Assembly (NCBI GenBank): GCA_012862575.1
Contig: BLSF01000032.1
Span: 124,001-188,000 of the forward strand
Direction of reading: 5' to 3'
DNA from: Parietichytrium sp. I65-24A
Taxonomy: Eukaryota; Sar; Bigyra; Thraustochytrida; Thraustochytriidae
Length of the DNA: 64,000 nt
This document shows positions 11,539 to 23,407 of the stretch, in pieces (positions within the stretch are counted from its first letter, which is position 1; each line of letters opens with the position of its first letter). Position numbers and translations under genes: made by a program. The notes below the pieces were generated by a model, which saw nothing but the letters and a program-made list of their open reading frames with translations, was not told the DNA's origin and made no database searches.

Positions 11539-13242
11539 GATGCTCTGCGGCGCGCGCCTATCTTGCGCCCAGATCCTCTGGGGCGCGCCTGCTTGTCTGC
11601 TCCTTGGCTCGCCTGCTGCTCATCCAGAAGCCGGCTTTGTGAACACCTTGAGCGGGTCGACGGTCAAGGGTCAATGGTCAATGGGGTCGCATAAGCTTTT
11701 TGACTCTGCTCCACTTGGAGAGGTAAGCACACCTTGGGAACTTCCTAGCTCACCCGCCGAGGAGTCTTTCCCCTCCTTAAAACCTGAGCCTTGAAACGCC
11801 CTCAGAAGAAATAACAACACTCTTCAATTTCGCAGGGCGTTTCCGGTCTTGTACCGAGTTGGCGTGTCATGCATCGATAACCTCTAGTGAACGCAATTGA
11901 GTGCCGTGCTATTTTACGCCAATTGCTGGAACCGCCAGTATTGGGTACGGTACATACATCCGGTATCTATTGCTTTGCTCGTTAAAAACATGGTGTTTTC
12001 CAGCAGCAGAGTCGGTGCAGGCGTGAGTATTGCTGAACACAATTTGGTGCGTATCCAGTGGATTGCACAATCCAGTATATTGGCAAACAGACTTCTCCTG
12101 CATTGCACATAATAAAATGGCGATGCATTCACGGGTGCAGGCATTTTGAGTACGTAGATTTGGAGTTGAGTTCCCACCATCTCCTCTCTATTCGAGAGCT
12201 GCCCAATGGCCCTTGTCCGTAGGGCCAGGAGTCATAAGAGCCGTTGGACGTATTCTCAGCCTGAGTGAGCAGATTGCGTCCGACGGTGAGACTAACCTGC
12301 CGCACCTCACGGATCATCTGACATCTCGGGGGCTTCTTCTGGGTTTTTGGGCAATGCAAGCCGATTCGGAATGTAATCTGCGGAAGCATATGCCATTGCC
12401 AGTGCCACAGTGCACTGCGCCATCAACGGCAAGCAGTGTCAAGCTTCCTCAATTTCCTATGCTTGCACCGGTACTGGTACTGGGTACCGCACTGTAGTAC
12501 ATGCAATACCGTAAGCTGTAATGAGCGCTATCTGATTATCCATACTGCTATACAGTTTCTACTATAGTCAATAGATAACTCTGCTCTACACGTTAATCTA
12601 CTAATAGAGTAGATAGCTTGTACACTCATAGGCAGAGGGGTAAACAATTTGCTATGTAGAAACAGTAGCCAATCATGGAGTTAGGCTAACAACAGGGAAG
12701 TGGCAGCAAATTATGAGATTATTTATTCCCTTAACTAAAAGCAGTGTACTCAGTGTACTAATATAGCATGGACGGTCCAGCAAGTTACTACCTCAAACTA
12801 CTAGTAGTAGAACTGCGGGGGGGATTCCTGTTAGATGAATGTTCAATGCAAATACCTATGGGGAATCGCAGTTCAGAAAACCTCGCAAAGCGAGAAAAAA
12901 AAAAGTCAGAAAGATACAGCGAACGCTCCTTCGTTCCTCCTCTCCGAGTTGTCATGGTTCTACTGAATGCTAACCGATCTGCTAGCAACCGCGGAGGAAT
13001 CCTCGGAAGCTACGAGCGTCTATGATACACCATACATACACTTTGACACGCAGACACAGAAACAGACACAGTGGCTGGGGTCCTCGCGTACCTTTACAAG
13101 TACCTATCGCGTACACTAAGGGTGGGTGAAGGGAGTGAAGATTGTGCTCGCTAGCTGAATTGCGGCGCGTTCGCGGGGCAGGCCAGAGAGAGATAAGGAG
13201 AGAGCTAAGGAGAGATAAGGAGCTAGAGAGAGAGAGAGAGAG
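11539..13242. other. Divergent intergenic between 7TM copy C and CAND1
   Basis: 1.7 kb with no supported gene. It should hold both divergent promoters. It becomes AT-rich from about 12500 to 12760. A GA-rich run (about 13193-13242) abuts the CAND1 start and is probably its 5' UTR. Confidence 0.6.
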
Positions 13243-16200
13243 ATGAGTGGGAACCGGGCGAAACACATCCAGCAGCTGGTGGAAAAGGTGAGTGACTGAG
13301 CTAGAAGAGTGTATTGGAGAGTAGCGGGAACTGAGACTTACGAGGTTGATGGCGCAGACAAGCAACTACGATAAGGATGAGAGGTACATGGCCACGAGCG
13401 ACCTGTGCACGGAGCTGCAGAACGACGTGAGGATTGACTCGAGCCTGGAATGGACGATCTGCTCGGCAGTGCTCAAGCAGCTGGATGATACATCGAATGA
13501 TGTGCAGGCGGTGGCAGTCAAGTGCCTTTCGATCCTCGTCAAAAAGGTTGACGAGTCGCAGGTGAGCAATATCTGCTCCAAGCTTTGCAACTTGATCCTG
13601 ACTGGCAAAGCGGACTTGCGGGACATTTATTCAATTGGCCTCAAAACCGCATTGGAGGACCTGCCTGATCGTATGGGGCCAAGCATTGCCATGCAGCTCT
13701 CTTCGCGCTTGCTAGGAGGTGTCAAGAATGATGAAGATGAGGGAATCAAGCTCGAATCTTTGGACATTCTGACCGACCTCATCAAATTCTACGGGCACGC
13801 AATGACCTCGGAACACAGCAACATTTGCACCATTGCTCTCTCACAGCTTTCTTTTCCGACGCCTGTGATTCGCAAGCGAGCAACTGCTTGTCTAGGACAA
13901 CTTGCTACGGTGGTGTCCGACGAGCTCTTGGACCGCATCATCAAAACTTTGTTGGAAATGATTGAGAGTCCCAAGAAAACCTCGGACAAGCGTACCATCA
14001 TCCAAGCCATTGGAACGATCAGCCGCACGGTGGGCTACCGACTTGGATCCCACCTGCGCCAGATCGTGCCGCTGTTCCTCGGGGCTTTAGGCCAACCTGG
14101 AGACGAGTCGATGCAAACTGAAGAGTCTGACGAATTGAGGGAAAATATCCTTCACGCCTTCGAATCATTTGTCATCCGCTGCCCGAGCGAAGCGACTGCT
14201 CATATCACGGACATACTTAGCAATATGCTGCAATTTATGCAATACGATCCAAACTACCACTACAACGATGAGGATGAGGACGTTCAGGACGTCGAAGAGG
14301 ATGAGGATGAATACGAAGACTTTGACGACGAGTACTCTGACGAGGACGACACCAGCTGGAAAGTTCGCCGCTCTGCAATCAAAGTGGTGAAGGCTGTCAT
14401 CACGTCCCGTCCAGAGATGCTCCAGCCGCTTTACAAAGAGTGCGCCCCGCTGCTTCTGGAGCGTTTCAAGGAGCGCGACGACAATGTGCGCCTTGACATC
14501 ATCACTTGTTTTACCGAGCTGGTGAGGTGCATCACGAATGTTGGTGGAAGTGGCTCCTCGAAGGGCATTGATCAGCGGACTGGAAGGATGTTGACTTCCA
14601 CGGAAGTGGAGGCTGCTGCTGCCGCTGCGGATATTCACAAGCACGAACTTCAGCGAGTTCTCGAAAGCGATGTGCAAAAGATTATCAAAGTGTGCTCCAA
14701 GATCCTCAGGGACAAGAAGGCCGTGAAGGCGAAGACCTCTGTCTATCAGCTGCTGCAGGAGGTGACCACCTGCTTGCACGGCGGGTTGGGCCACCACATC
14801 TCTTCGCTTGTCCCTCTGATCGTGGATTCTTGCAAGCTCGACAGAGACGCCTCTCTCGTACAGGAGAGCCTCCACTTTGTGAAGAAACTCTTGCTCTACC
14901 ACAACCAGGACCTCTTCTATCCGTACATGCCCCAGCTTAGCTCAACGCTACTCAGCTGTGTGTCTGCAGACTGGTATAAGAACGTGGCCGAAGCCCTCCG
15001 AGTGGTGACGGTCCTTATACACGTCTTGCGCCCTTCCCACACTTCGCAACACGATGGAGACGTGGACATGCGTGATGAGGCTTTCGACTTCACGCCTTAT
15101 GTGCGACCAGTTTACGAAGCGGTGCTTCCTCGCCTGGAAACACACGATATTGATACCGAGGTCAAGGAAAGTGCAATCAACGCCACCGGGGCGATCTTTT
15201 CGTATTTGGGAGACCATCTTTCCGGCGAGCTCGAGAAGGTGCTCCGCCTCTTGATCGAGCGTCTTTCTAATGAAATTACGCGATTGCCGGCTCTCAAAAC
15301 CATCCAGGAAATTGCTGGCTCTCCCCTTCGCCTGGATCTCAGTCCGGTAATGAGCGGACTTTTGAGTGATCTTGTGCAGTTTTTGCGCCAGCAGAGCCGC
15401 ACGCTCAAGCAGCATACCCTGCAGACACTGGACGAACTCGTAAAGTCTGGCGGGAAGCAAATTGGCGGGGATGTGTACAAACAAATATTGGATGGTTCCG
15501 CAAAGCTGATTGATGGCAACGACCTTTATTTGAGCCGGATGGCCATTGATCTTTGTGTTTCAGTCTTACACGCTTCTAGTGGCTCTGTTGTTGGTTTCAC
15601 AAGGCAGGAGGTGATGCCGCGTTGCTTGAAGCTCGCTTGCTCATCGCTGCTTCAGAGCGGCAGCACGCAAGACTCTCTCCTCCGACTATTGGAAGAAATC
15701 GTTCTGCTGGACTCCCCAGAGTTCACATTCGACGACGTTCTCTCCTTGCTGATTACCCCTGCCCAGTCGGCTTCGCTGAAAACAAGCAGCATGGAGTCTG
15801 GCGCCTCGCGAGGGGACCATTCCCAAAAGCTATCCCGCGCATCGCTAGAGTGCTTGGCCAGATGCGTTGCTCGAGTTTGCATTACCACTCGCGACGAATC
15901 AAAACGGCACACGACTGTTGGCATGATTGTGAAGGACGTCGAGAATGGTCTTGCTAACCCAGCTTCTCAAGGTCATTCTCTCTCCATGCATCTTGCTCTG
16001 CTTTCCCTTGGCGAAATCGGTCGCGAGGTGGACCTGTCAAGTGTATCCAAGGGTGCTTATGAATCGGTGCTGGCTTGTCTAGATCAAAAGGAGCTCACAC
16101 AAGACGTAAAATCCGCGGCTGCTATTTCTCTGGGCAATCTCGCTCTGGGCAACTTGACGCTCTATCTCCCTGTGCTCATGCAAGCTCTGGAACAGCATTC

Positions 16201-17185
16201 TGAGCAGTCGTACCAGTATCTGTTGCTCAGCAGTTTGCGCGAGGTGATTGTGCGTCACAGCTCATCTAGAATCACAGGCCACACTGAGCTGCCTGTACAG
16301 AATATTCTACCAGTGCTCGAGAGGCATTGCCAAAGTGAGGAAGAAGGTGTACGCAACATGGTTGCGGAGTGCCTGGGTAAACTGGCCATTCTCGACCCTG
16401 TGTCAATTGTGCCTCACATATCTGCATTGGTGAAAAAATCAGAAGACACAGCCCCTTTGATGAGATGGACGCTAGTCACCAGTCTCAAGTATGTGAGCAC
16501 CAACGCTGCGCCATCGGATTTTTTGAAGCAGCACATCCACCCATTCGTGGAGTTGTTGAAAGACGCAAACCTGCAGGTTCGTCGAGCAGCCATTGTGGCA
16601 TTCAATTCAGTCGCTCATCACCGTCCACTGGTCATCAAGGACATCGCTAGAGATCAAATTATCATCCCTCTGTTCGACGAGATGCACCAAAAGAAGGAAC
16701 TGCGGCGCGTCGTCGACCTCGGGCCGTTCAAGCACACCGTGGACGATGGCTTGCCAATCCGCAAAGCTGCCTTTTCGTGCTTGCTCACAATGCTGGAGAC
16801 GATGCCCGATGTGGTTCCTGTGTCAGAATTTTTCCCGCACCTTGCAAAGGGCCTCGAAGACGACGAAGATGTTGCAATTTTGTGCCACCAGATCGTAATC
16901 CAAATTGTTCAATGGTCGCCGCATGTGCTCTTGAGTGAAGTGTCTCTGGTGATGAATCCACTTTACACAGCATTGAATAAGACTCCTAAAGAGCCACAGA
17001 ACGCTGCCAATGGAAGCGACACCCTTCGCAGTGCGCTGCGTGCCCTCGACGCGATCGTTTCCATCCCCGAGTCAGGCCAGAATCGCAGGGTGATGGAAGT
17101 CTTGCAGCTCGCGCACTCGAAGCAGCATTTGGTCAACCTCATGGACCTCGATCACCTCGACATTGCCAAGAAAAGACCAAAATAA
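13243..17185 (+). CDS. CAND1 (cullin-associated NEDD8-dissociated protein 1, TIP120)
   Basis: Exon 1 is 13243-13287 and exon 2 is 13358-17185, giving 1290 aa (human 1230). The 70-nt intron starts GTGAGT and ends GGCGCAG. After the join, LVEKTSNYDKDERYMATSDL aligns without gaps to the human N-terminus (LLEKMTSSDKDFRFMATNDL), which fixes the junction. The ATG at 13349 would drop the first helix and is less likely. The whole protein is HEAT repeats. Clear family marks are LRDIYSIGLKT near 90, DPNYHYNDEDEDV and the acidic loop DDEYSDEDDTSWKVRR near residue 330, and the TIP120 C-terminal domain ending in VDLGPFKHTVDDGLPIRK. CAND1 binds un-neddylated cullin-RBX1 in cytosol and nucleus and exchanges SCF substrate receptors. 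The F-box protein gene at 45151 would be a plausible client, by inference. Confidence 0.97.
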
Positions 17186-17743
17186 AGTTAACAGAATAAT
17201 TTTTTAAATTCACATTGCGGACGAAAAAGGGACGCCCTGCAGATTTACAGAGAGACAAGACGCCGAAAGGCGGATTAGCGCCAATTTGCCATAGTACTCG
17301 TACGCGTCAGAATCAAATGGTGAAAACAAAAAGTGAAGGGAAAAAATATCTATCTGTGGTAAGTGAGATCTATGATGGGGGAGAAGGAAGGTAGAGTGAA
17401 GAACAAAATCCCTATCCCTCGATCGGACTATGTCGCTTCACGTCGCTATTGTTGTTTTCGCATATGTACTATTGCGCACGATGTCGTACCGATAAAGTAT
17501 GAAAGGAAGAGTGTTATCGCGGAGTATGAGTATGGCAAGTGCTGGGGCGGGGGAGAGGATGTGTCAAGCAAACCAATCTTGTACGATCAAAGACTAGCGT
17601 ACTCGGAAGTACGGTCCTTGAGGCGCATTGACCATTGCACCCTAGTTTTTTTTTTCAACGAGAGCATTCGTTCAACCGCCTTGCGACCTGACCCCCCGCA
17701 AGAGTTGAGCATTGTAAGTGGTGATAATGTGCAGCAAAGCTTT
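17186..17743. other. Convergent 3' spacer, CAND1 / RNR R2
   Basis: 558 bp between two converging stops. No gene seen. AT-rich patches near 17190-17215 and 17335-17355 and a T run at 17646-17656 are candidate 3'-end signals. Confidence 0.55.
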
Positions 17744-18996
17744 TTAAAAGTCGGCGTCCAAGGTGAATTCCTTTGGAGCAGTAGCCGCCACTCCAGCAAT
17801 GCTGTACTCCCCAACGCGCTTCTCAAAAAAGTTGGTCTTGCCTTGCATAGAAATCATCTCCATCCAGTCGAATGGGTTCTTGGCATTGTAGATTGTGGAG
17901 TACCCGAGGGATTTAACGAGGCGATCAGAGCAGAACTTGATGTACTGCTGCATGAGGTCTGAGTTCATGCCGATCAGCTCTACAGGAAGAGCCTTGCTGA
18001 TAAACTCGCACTCGATCTCCACAGCCTCTTCGATGATCTGGTGCACGCGCTCCTCAGGCAGACGGTTCACCAACTTGTTGTACAAGAGGCATGCAAACTC
18101 GCAATGCAAGCCTTCGTCGCGGCTGATAAGCTCATTGGAGAAGGTGAGGCCAGGCATGAGGCCGCGCTTCTTGAGCCAGAAAATGGAGCAGAAGGAGCCA
18201 CTGAAGAAGATGCCCTCCACGGCGGCGAAAGCCACGACGCGCTCTGCAAAGGTGGTCAAGTCCGAGTCCGTGTAGCGGAAAGCCCAAGAGGCCTTCTTTT
18301 GGACGCATGGGATGGTCTCCAGCGCACGGAACAGCGTGTCTTTCTCAACAGTGTCCTTGATATAGGTGTCGATGAGCAAGCTGTACACCTCAGAGTGGAT
18401 GTTCTCAATCATGATTTGAAAGCCGTAAAAGCAGCGCGCCTCAGTGACCTGCACCTCGTTGCAAAAGTTCATGGATAGGTTCTCGTTCACAATGCCATCG
18501 CTGGCCGCAAAGAACGCGAGCACATGCTTGATAAAGTGTCTGTCATTGTCGCTGAGCTTGTTCTCCCAGTCGCGCAAGTCAGACCCCAGGTCCAACTCCT
18601 CGGCGGTCCAAAAGGATGCTTCTGCCTTTTTGTCTGTACACACACGTGCGGAACGACACCCGTCCCAAAATGGTCTGTCAGCCGATCGCTCACTCGCGCA
18701 CATCATGCCAGCCGCTTGTTTCCCCCTTCTTCCATTCGCAACTTACACATCTGCCAGCACTCCTGGTCGGCGATTGGAAACAGCACGAACCTGTTGCCGT
18801 TCTCCTGCAGCAGTGGCTCAGGCTTGAGCTCTCCGCGCAGCTCCTTCTGCTTGAACTCGGACACCTGCATCTCCTTGCCTTCCTTGGTCTCCTCCTTCGC
18901 TTCCTCCTTATGCGCCGGGCTCGCAGGGTTGCTCTCCTCGCCCACCTTCATCTTGGCCATCTCGCCCGCGATTTCCCTGTCTTCCTGCACGCTCAT
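17744..18996 (-). CDS. Ribonucleoside-diphosphate reductase small subunit (class I R2)
   Basis: Exon 1 is 18996-18747 and exon 2 is 18633-17744, giving 379 aa. The 113-nt intron begins GTAAGT. Splicing yields [20 protein letters not shown], matching R2 exactly where unspliced reading fails. R2 makes the diiron-tyrosyl radical used by R1 to reduce NDPs to dNDPs. Key residues are present: the metal-ligand Asp in [10 protein letters not shown], the ligand and radical segment EARCFYGFQ (radical Tyr), ENIHSEVY, the second helix pair [10 protein letters not shown] and [10 protein letters not shown], and the C-terminal heptapeptide FTLDADF that docks on R1. The first 50 residues are a charged, disordered leader. 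An in-frame ATG at 19107 would add 37 basic residues. I chose 18996 because MSVQEDRE begins the acidic leader and the extension is CTCTG-repeat derived. Confidence 0.97.
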
Positions 18997-19000
18997 CTTG

Positions 19001-19024
19001 CTCTGCTCTGCTCTGCTCTGCTCT
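19001..19024. repeat. CTCTG pentamer run
   Basis: Four to five copies of CTCTG directly upstream of the chosen RNR R2 start codon. Read on the minus strand it would code for the Arg/Ser/Glu-rich extension if the upstream ATG were used. Confidence 0.8.
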
Positions 19025-20806
19025 CTTCGCTTCCGCGTGCTTCTTTCCTCTGCACTTTTCCCTGCTCCGCGTTCGGGGTCTGCTGCTCCTCCAACTTTTC
19101 TCTCCATGTTCTCCTTTCTCCCCTTCTCCAGGCGGCTTTGAACTTTGAAAGCTGCTAGGCCATTGGATAGCGGCGCGGTAGGGATGCGGGCTTGGAGCGT
19201 GGGGTTCCTCGAAGAAGAGTGAGTGAGACCCGGAGGCGTAGGCAGGGGCTATAATACGTGCCTAGGATGCGGGAGAACCCCGCTATTTTCAAATTTGGCT
19301 ACTCGCGTGCTGGGTGGGGAGAAAATAGAGGAGTAGATGATCGTTAGGGAAGCGTAGGAGATTTGAAATGTGGGGCGGGTTCGTACTGGTTTTCCCCTCT
19401 CGTTTTTTGAAAATTGAAAGTTGAAAATTGTTTTCTTGAAGATTGTTTGATTTTGACGATTTTGAAAGCGCGACGGAAATTTGATTGCTTAATTCATTGA
19501 TCAAATGATTTTGATTGATTTTGGTTCAAGTTGATGTTGAGATAGATTGATTGAACGATGAATTGTTTGAATAATATTTGAGTAGCTTTCAGTTTTTTAG
19601 AAAAATAGAGAGCATGGGTTTGAGCGATAATAAGGAGCGAGGATGTAGTGCGAATGCGGTTAGCGCAGCTCCTGATTGGCTCGGGGCCAGCAGGCGCGCG
19701 TTCCGAGCCTTTTGAATCCTTTTGCGCACTGACGATATTTGACGATGACACTCACTCACTGTCAGTCCTTGGTGCCGCATACGATTGAAATGTTGGATGG
19801 ACTCAGATTCGCGGTTGACCTTCCTCTTCTTCACAACAGCCAAACAGCCAAACGTCCGAGACCACCTTCGTCGAAAGAAAGGCGTTGCCGCGAATCAGAC
19901 ATCAGACTCATCAGACAGAGCCTAGACGCTCGCAAGCCGGTGAACTGCCGTTGCTGGCAATTTGTTAGGTTGGGTGGGCTGGAGCAACGTGGCGGAGAGC
20001 CAGGAGTTACTTATTGAGTACAGTACTTCGAGGGTTTGTTCAATGAGAGCTCGCGAACAGATCGCTACAATTAACAGAGCTTGACTGAAAAGTCTGATGT
20101 AGCTTGCCTGCTTGAGCTTGAAGAACAGGTGAAACGTTGCCACGTCTAGTGTAGAGACACGACTTAGCGCGAAGAATACTACATCAAACTTGGCGTGCCT
20201 TTGTTCAGATCGAGGCGTGTAGATCGTCGGGAATGGTGTCAAGCTTGCGAGTGTCCCGGTGCCGCACGGGCCGTGCTCTGTTGCGACGGATACCAATGTG
20301 TTTCTTTCGTTTTTAGTTAGAATCAATCTTGAAAATACTGTCAAATCGAATAGACAGTTCATTGATTCACTGTCATAAATATCTTCTCCTTCTCACTTGC
20401 TTGGGCCATACCACGTTGCAAGCAGCGAACGTTTGCGAGGCGCGACCTTCACGCCACAGCTGCGATCAACAGCCAGCCATTCGCAAAACACTCGCGCTCG
20501 CAACAATCAGAACAGCTCCTCATGCGCCTCTACTAGCTAGTCTCGGAACCTGAGGCGCGAGTTGCGAAAGCTTCTTTTGACTCGCTGACGGTTGGACGAT
20601 CTTCGTGGCCATGCATGTGCTAAACATGCGTACTCAGGACTCAGCACCTGGTTGGATGCTGGTTGGTTGGTCGGTCGGTTGGCCCATCGATGAGCTGAGT
20701 CACACCGAGTCCCCTCATTTGCGCTCGGGCGACCACAAAGTAGTACCGTCTGTATCTCTATTCTACTACATTCATTCATCGCACTTTTCATTTTCCAAAT
20801 AACAAA

Positions 20807-20834
20807 GAACAAGAAAATGTTGAACAGTGAGTGG
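20807..20834 (+). repeat. Dispersed 28-nt sequence, copy 2
   Basis: Near-identical to copy 1, differing at two positions, again behind an A-rich run. It contains GTGAGT, the donor sequence used in this genome. Confidence 0.7.
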
Positions 20835-20897
20835 GAATATTTCCAAATGCACACCTTTCGCTAGTTGTGTCTACACCCAGAGTTTGAGACAGACCAC

Positions 20898-20939
20898 ATG
20901 ATGGATGGATGGATGGATAGATGGATAGATGGATAGATT
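20898..20939. repeat. GATG/GATA tetranucleotide microsatellite
   Basis: About ten tetramer units, GATG then alternating with GATA, in the RNR/Cys-rich spacer. Confidence 0.85.
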
Positions 20940-21365
20940 GTTCAATCAAATTCTTTTGCGCGGAATTTCGGCCAACGGCTTGGGTGCAAGGTCGCAGCGG
21001 GGGTGCCCGTGACGTACTTTTGCTGTCCTTGAGTACTGACATGTGAGTACCACTTACATCGGTACCTCACCACTCAAGCGCTTGAGAAACCCAAATTGTG
21101 AGAAGGAGGCACCCGCTCTATGCATCAGTCATAGCGAATACGCTACGATCAGGGATGAAACCCTGTGGAGAACCAAAAAAAGCCACACTCTCTCTCTCTT
21201 CTCAGAGTGTGGTAGTCTAAATTCATAATGACTGCTTGGTCGTGCAAACTCCCCACAGGTCCCACAGTAGCCCCACACGACGCGATCCCCTCACAGCGCG
21301 CGAGGTACCGTACCCGCAGCTGATACCGCGTACCCACTTCCTTCCCGCCGTGAGCAAGCACAGCT

Positions 21366-22763
21366 ATGCGCCCCAGCGCCTCCCGGTCATTCCGTCCGGA
21401 CAGCCTGCCCTCTGCGGGGCTCCCCGCGGACCCCACAGGCAAAAGCCGGCGCGGACCTGGGACGCATGGGACGCATGGGACGAATGGGACGCGTGTCCCA
21501 CGTGGGACGCGTGGGACACCTGCCAAACTCAGCGGTGCGAGCCGTTTCCCCACGGCAGGTGCGGGCCTGCGGCGAGATGGCGTCCCATTGGCACTTGCAC
21601 AGTTGGCCGGAACGCTGGACGGTCTGGCGCGGGACAGGGTCCTCGACTTCCTGCGGGGACCGTGCGGTAGCTGCGGGGAGGGCTTGCTGCTGGCCGGCGA
21701 AGAGTGCGCGGCGTGCGCGTTCGCCACGTGCGTCTCGTGCCGCGCCAGCGTTAGACTTGGCCCTGGGACCCGTCGATGCGCGTGGTGCGACGGCGCATTG
21801 TGCGCCAGCAGTCCATCGTCTTCAACGTCTCCATTGTCTTCATTGTCTTCATCGTCTCCATCGTCTCCATCGATTCCATCGTCTCCGAACGCCAGTTCCA
21901 GGTTGATGTTCTCCGCGGAAGAGTGCGCGCTGGCGGACGCGATGGGCGTGGCAGGCGAGGACCTGTGCAGGCGGTGCGCGGACTCGGCCAAGGAGCGCTG
22001 CTGCTCGTGCAATACTCGCCAGCTGCGCACGTGTGCGTGCGCAGACTGCGGCGCGCACGTGTGCAGGCAATGCAGGGAGTTTCTCGGTCGCGAGGCTGTG
22101 AGCGCGCTGGCGGTCCTCGCCGGCTCAAGCGACGCGGAGGCGCGGTACGCGTGCCCGCGATGCTTTGATGCGTGGCAAACGTGCAGGTCATGCGAGGCGC
22201 TGGGCAAGTCGCGCGCAGCTGCGATGAACAAAGCGTGCGAGGCCACGACCTGCGCCATGTGCTGCGAGAGGGCATGTCTGTCGTGCTTGCCGCATGGAGA
22301 CGAGGAACGAGATCGACAGGTTGTCGTGTTCCTCCCGTGCACGGCTGCGGCGGGCATGTGCGCCCCAGAGAATCACGATGTGGTCATCGTCTCAGTCCAA
22401 GAGTATCAAGAGAGGCTAAACTCGGCTTTCGAATGTGCGCCTGCCTTTAACGATGACGACGACGATGACGACGATGATGGCGGTGTTGAGGATGACGATG
22501 ATGATGACATTGACGCGGGAGTGCGCGCGAGGCTGAAGAGGTCGGAAGACGATGTGGGAGAGGGTTGTCCTGGTATGGACCTGACTCCTGTATGCGCCGC
22601 GTGTGCTACACTGTTCACGATGTCCTGCATGCGCTGCATGAAGCTGTTTCCTTCAAGCATTGCGGATCGCGTGTTTGTCCAGGAACCGAGCTCTGTTGTG
22701 CCGTCCACATGCGTCCGTGTCTGCATGCGATGCGTGGTCTCAACGGAGCTCCGGCAAACCTAG
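21366..22763 (+). CDS. Cysteine-rich protein of unknown fold (probable multi-zinc protein)
   Basis: 465 aa from ATG 21366. I count 41 cysteines, mostly as CxxC pairs in clusters. Cluster 1 (about residues 99-140) includes CGSC, CAAC, CVSC and CAWC. Cluster 2 (about 190-240) includes CRRC, CCSC, CACADC and CRQC. Cluster 3 (about 262-315) includes CPRC, CRSC, CAMCC and CLSC. Cluster 4 lies near the C-terminus (CAAC, CMRC, CMRC). Spacing suggests serial zinc-binding knuckles, but it fits no RING, PHD, FYVE, B-box or LIM pattern I know. Between clusters sit a Ser/Pro tract (SPSS repeats, near residue 160) and an Asp run (near 365-385). The first 50 residues come from GGGACGCAT-type repeats, so the true start may be later. 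Codon use is GC-rich. Function unknown. Confidence 0.72.
   Translation: MRPSASRSFRPDSLPSAGLPADPTGKSRRGPGTHGTHGTNGTRVPRGTRGTPAKLSGASRFPTAGAGLRRDGVPLALAQLAGTLDGLARDRVLDFLRGPCGSCGEGLLLAGEECAACAFATCVSCRASVRLGPGTRRCAWCDGALCASSPSSSTSPLSSLSSSSPSSPSIPSSPNASSRLMFSAEECALADAMGVAGEDLCRRCADSAKERCCSCNTRQLRTCACADCGAHVCRQCREFLGREAVSALAVLAGSSDAEARYACPRCFDAWQTCRSCEALGKSRAAAMNKACEATTCAMCCERACLSCLPHGDEERDRQVVVFLPCTAAAGMCAPENHDVVIVSVQEYQERLNSAFECAPAFNDDDDDDDDDGGVEDDDDDDIDAGVRARLKRSEDDVGEGCPGMDLTPVCAACATLFTMSCMRCMKLFPSSIADRVFVQEPSSVVPSTCVRVCMRCVVSTELRQT
21459..21522. repeat. GGGACGCAT-type tandem and palindromic repeat
   Basis: Degenerate 9-nt units (GGGACGCAT, GGGACGAAT, GGGACGCGT) followed by a palindromic stretch around TCCCACGTGGGA. 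It is in frame with the Cys-rich gene and codes Gly-Thr-His-type repeats. Confidence 0.8.
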
Positions 22764-23407
22764 AGGCCACCTTCACGCTCGTGGAGTCGCTCTCCCTCCG
22801 CTCCAGGTTTGGACCACAAAAGTTATAAAGAGATTGGGCATTCCCCTGGGAACACTGTGAAAGCACAACACTCAGTCAGCATTTTGAACCCACACGTATC
22901 TATCCAGAAAAGGCAGCGAAAGGAAGCACTCAGAAAACGCAGCCTAAGGAATAGCGCGTTAAGTTCCGTGCTGGACACGGATCTTTGCCTTTTACCATCG
23001 CGCATTCGCCATCGACCACACTCATGGTCTAAGCTACTAGCGCATCCTCGTCCCTACACACTACCTGGGCTAAATCTGTCAGTAGTTCGAGTGGGTTAGC
23101 ACTGCGAGTAGGCGTGGTAAACTTGAACCTTTTTTTCTACAACGCCTGAACTTGAAAACTACCAGCTCGCGTTCAACCCTCAAGCCGTGCAAACGGCGGC
23201 TTCAGCTCTGTCGTCGCAATAGCCCTGCAAGAGCGTCCGCAGCCATAGCGTGAAACAGCGAGCAGCGAGCGCCGAGTAGGGAGCGGGAGCCCAAGTCGGT
23301 GACGGTGTGTGTGTGTGTGCGCGGATCAACTAACCACCACGTTGCTCTCTCTCTCTCTTATCGTGGTGTTTGTTGGGGAGCTTGCCCGGAGTGAAAAGAG
23401 TGAGGAA
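22764..23407. other. Spacer between Cys-rich and coiled-coil genes
   Basis: 644 bp with no supported gene. A GT microsatellite (about 23305-23320) and a CT run (about 23346-23360) lie just upstream of the next start and are probably 5' UTR. Confidence 0.55.

Larger units (their letters stand above)
18997..21365. other. Gene-poor spacer between RNR R2 and the Cys-rich gene
   Basis: 2.4 kb without a supported gene. A CTCTG run at 19001-19024 lies just upstream of the RNR start. From 19300 to 19620 the DNA is AT-rich with many TTGA repeats. A dispersed 28-nt sequence is at 20807-20834 and a GATG/GATA microsatellite at 20898-20939. The right end should hold the promoter of the Cys-rich gene. Confidence 0.55.

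Noticed and set aside
14165-14902. A 245-codon minus-strand frame inside CAND1
   Set aside because: Antisense shadow of a certain gene, including the acidic loop.
13349-17185. CAND1 starting at the internal ATG 13349
   Set aside because: The spliced form from 13243 restores the conserved first helix with correct phase and length, so the internal start is less likely.
17363-17962. A 199-codon plus-strand frame into the RNR 3' end
   Set aside because: It overlaps the certain RNR R2 coding region antisense; the upstream part has no family resemblance.
21149-22357. A 402-codon minus-strand open frame over the Cys-rich gene
   Set aside because: It lies antisense to a GC-rich coding gene; open antisense frames are common there and it has Arg/Ala/Ser bias with no motif.
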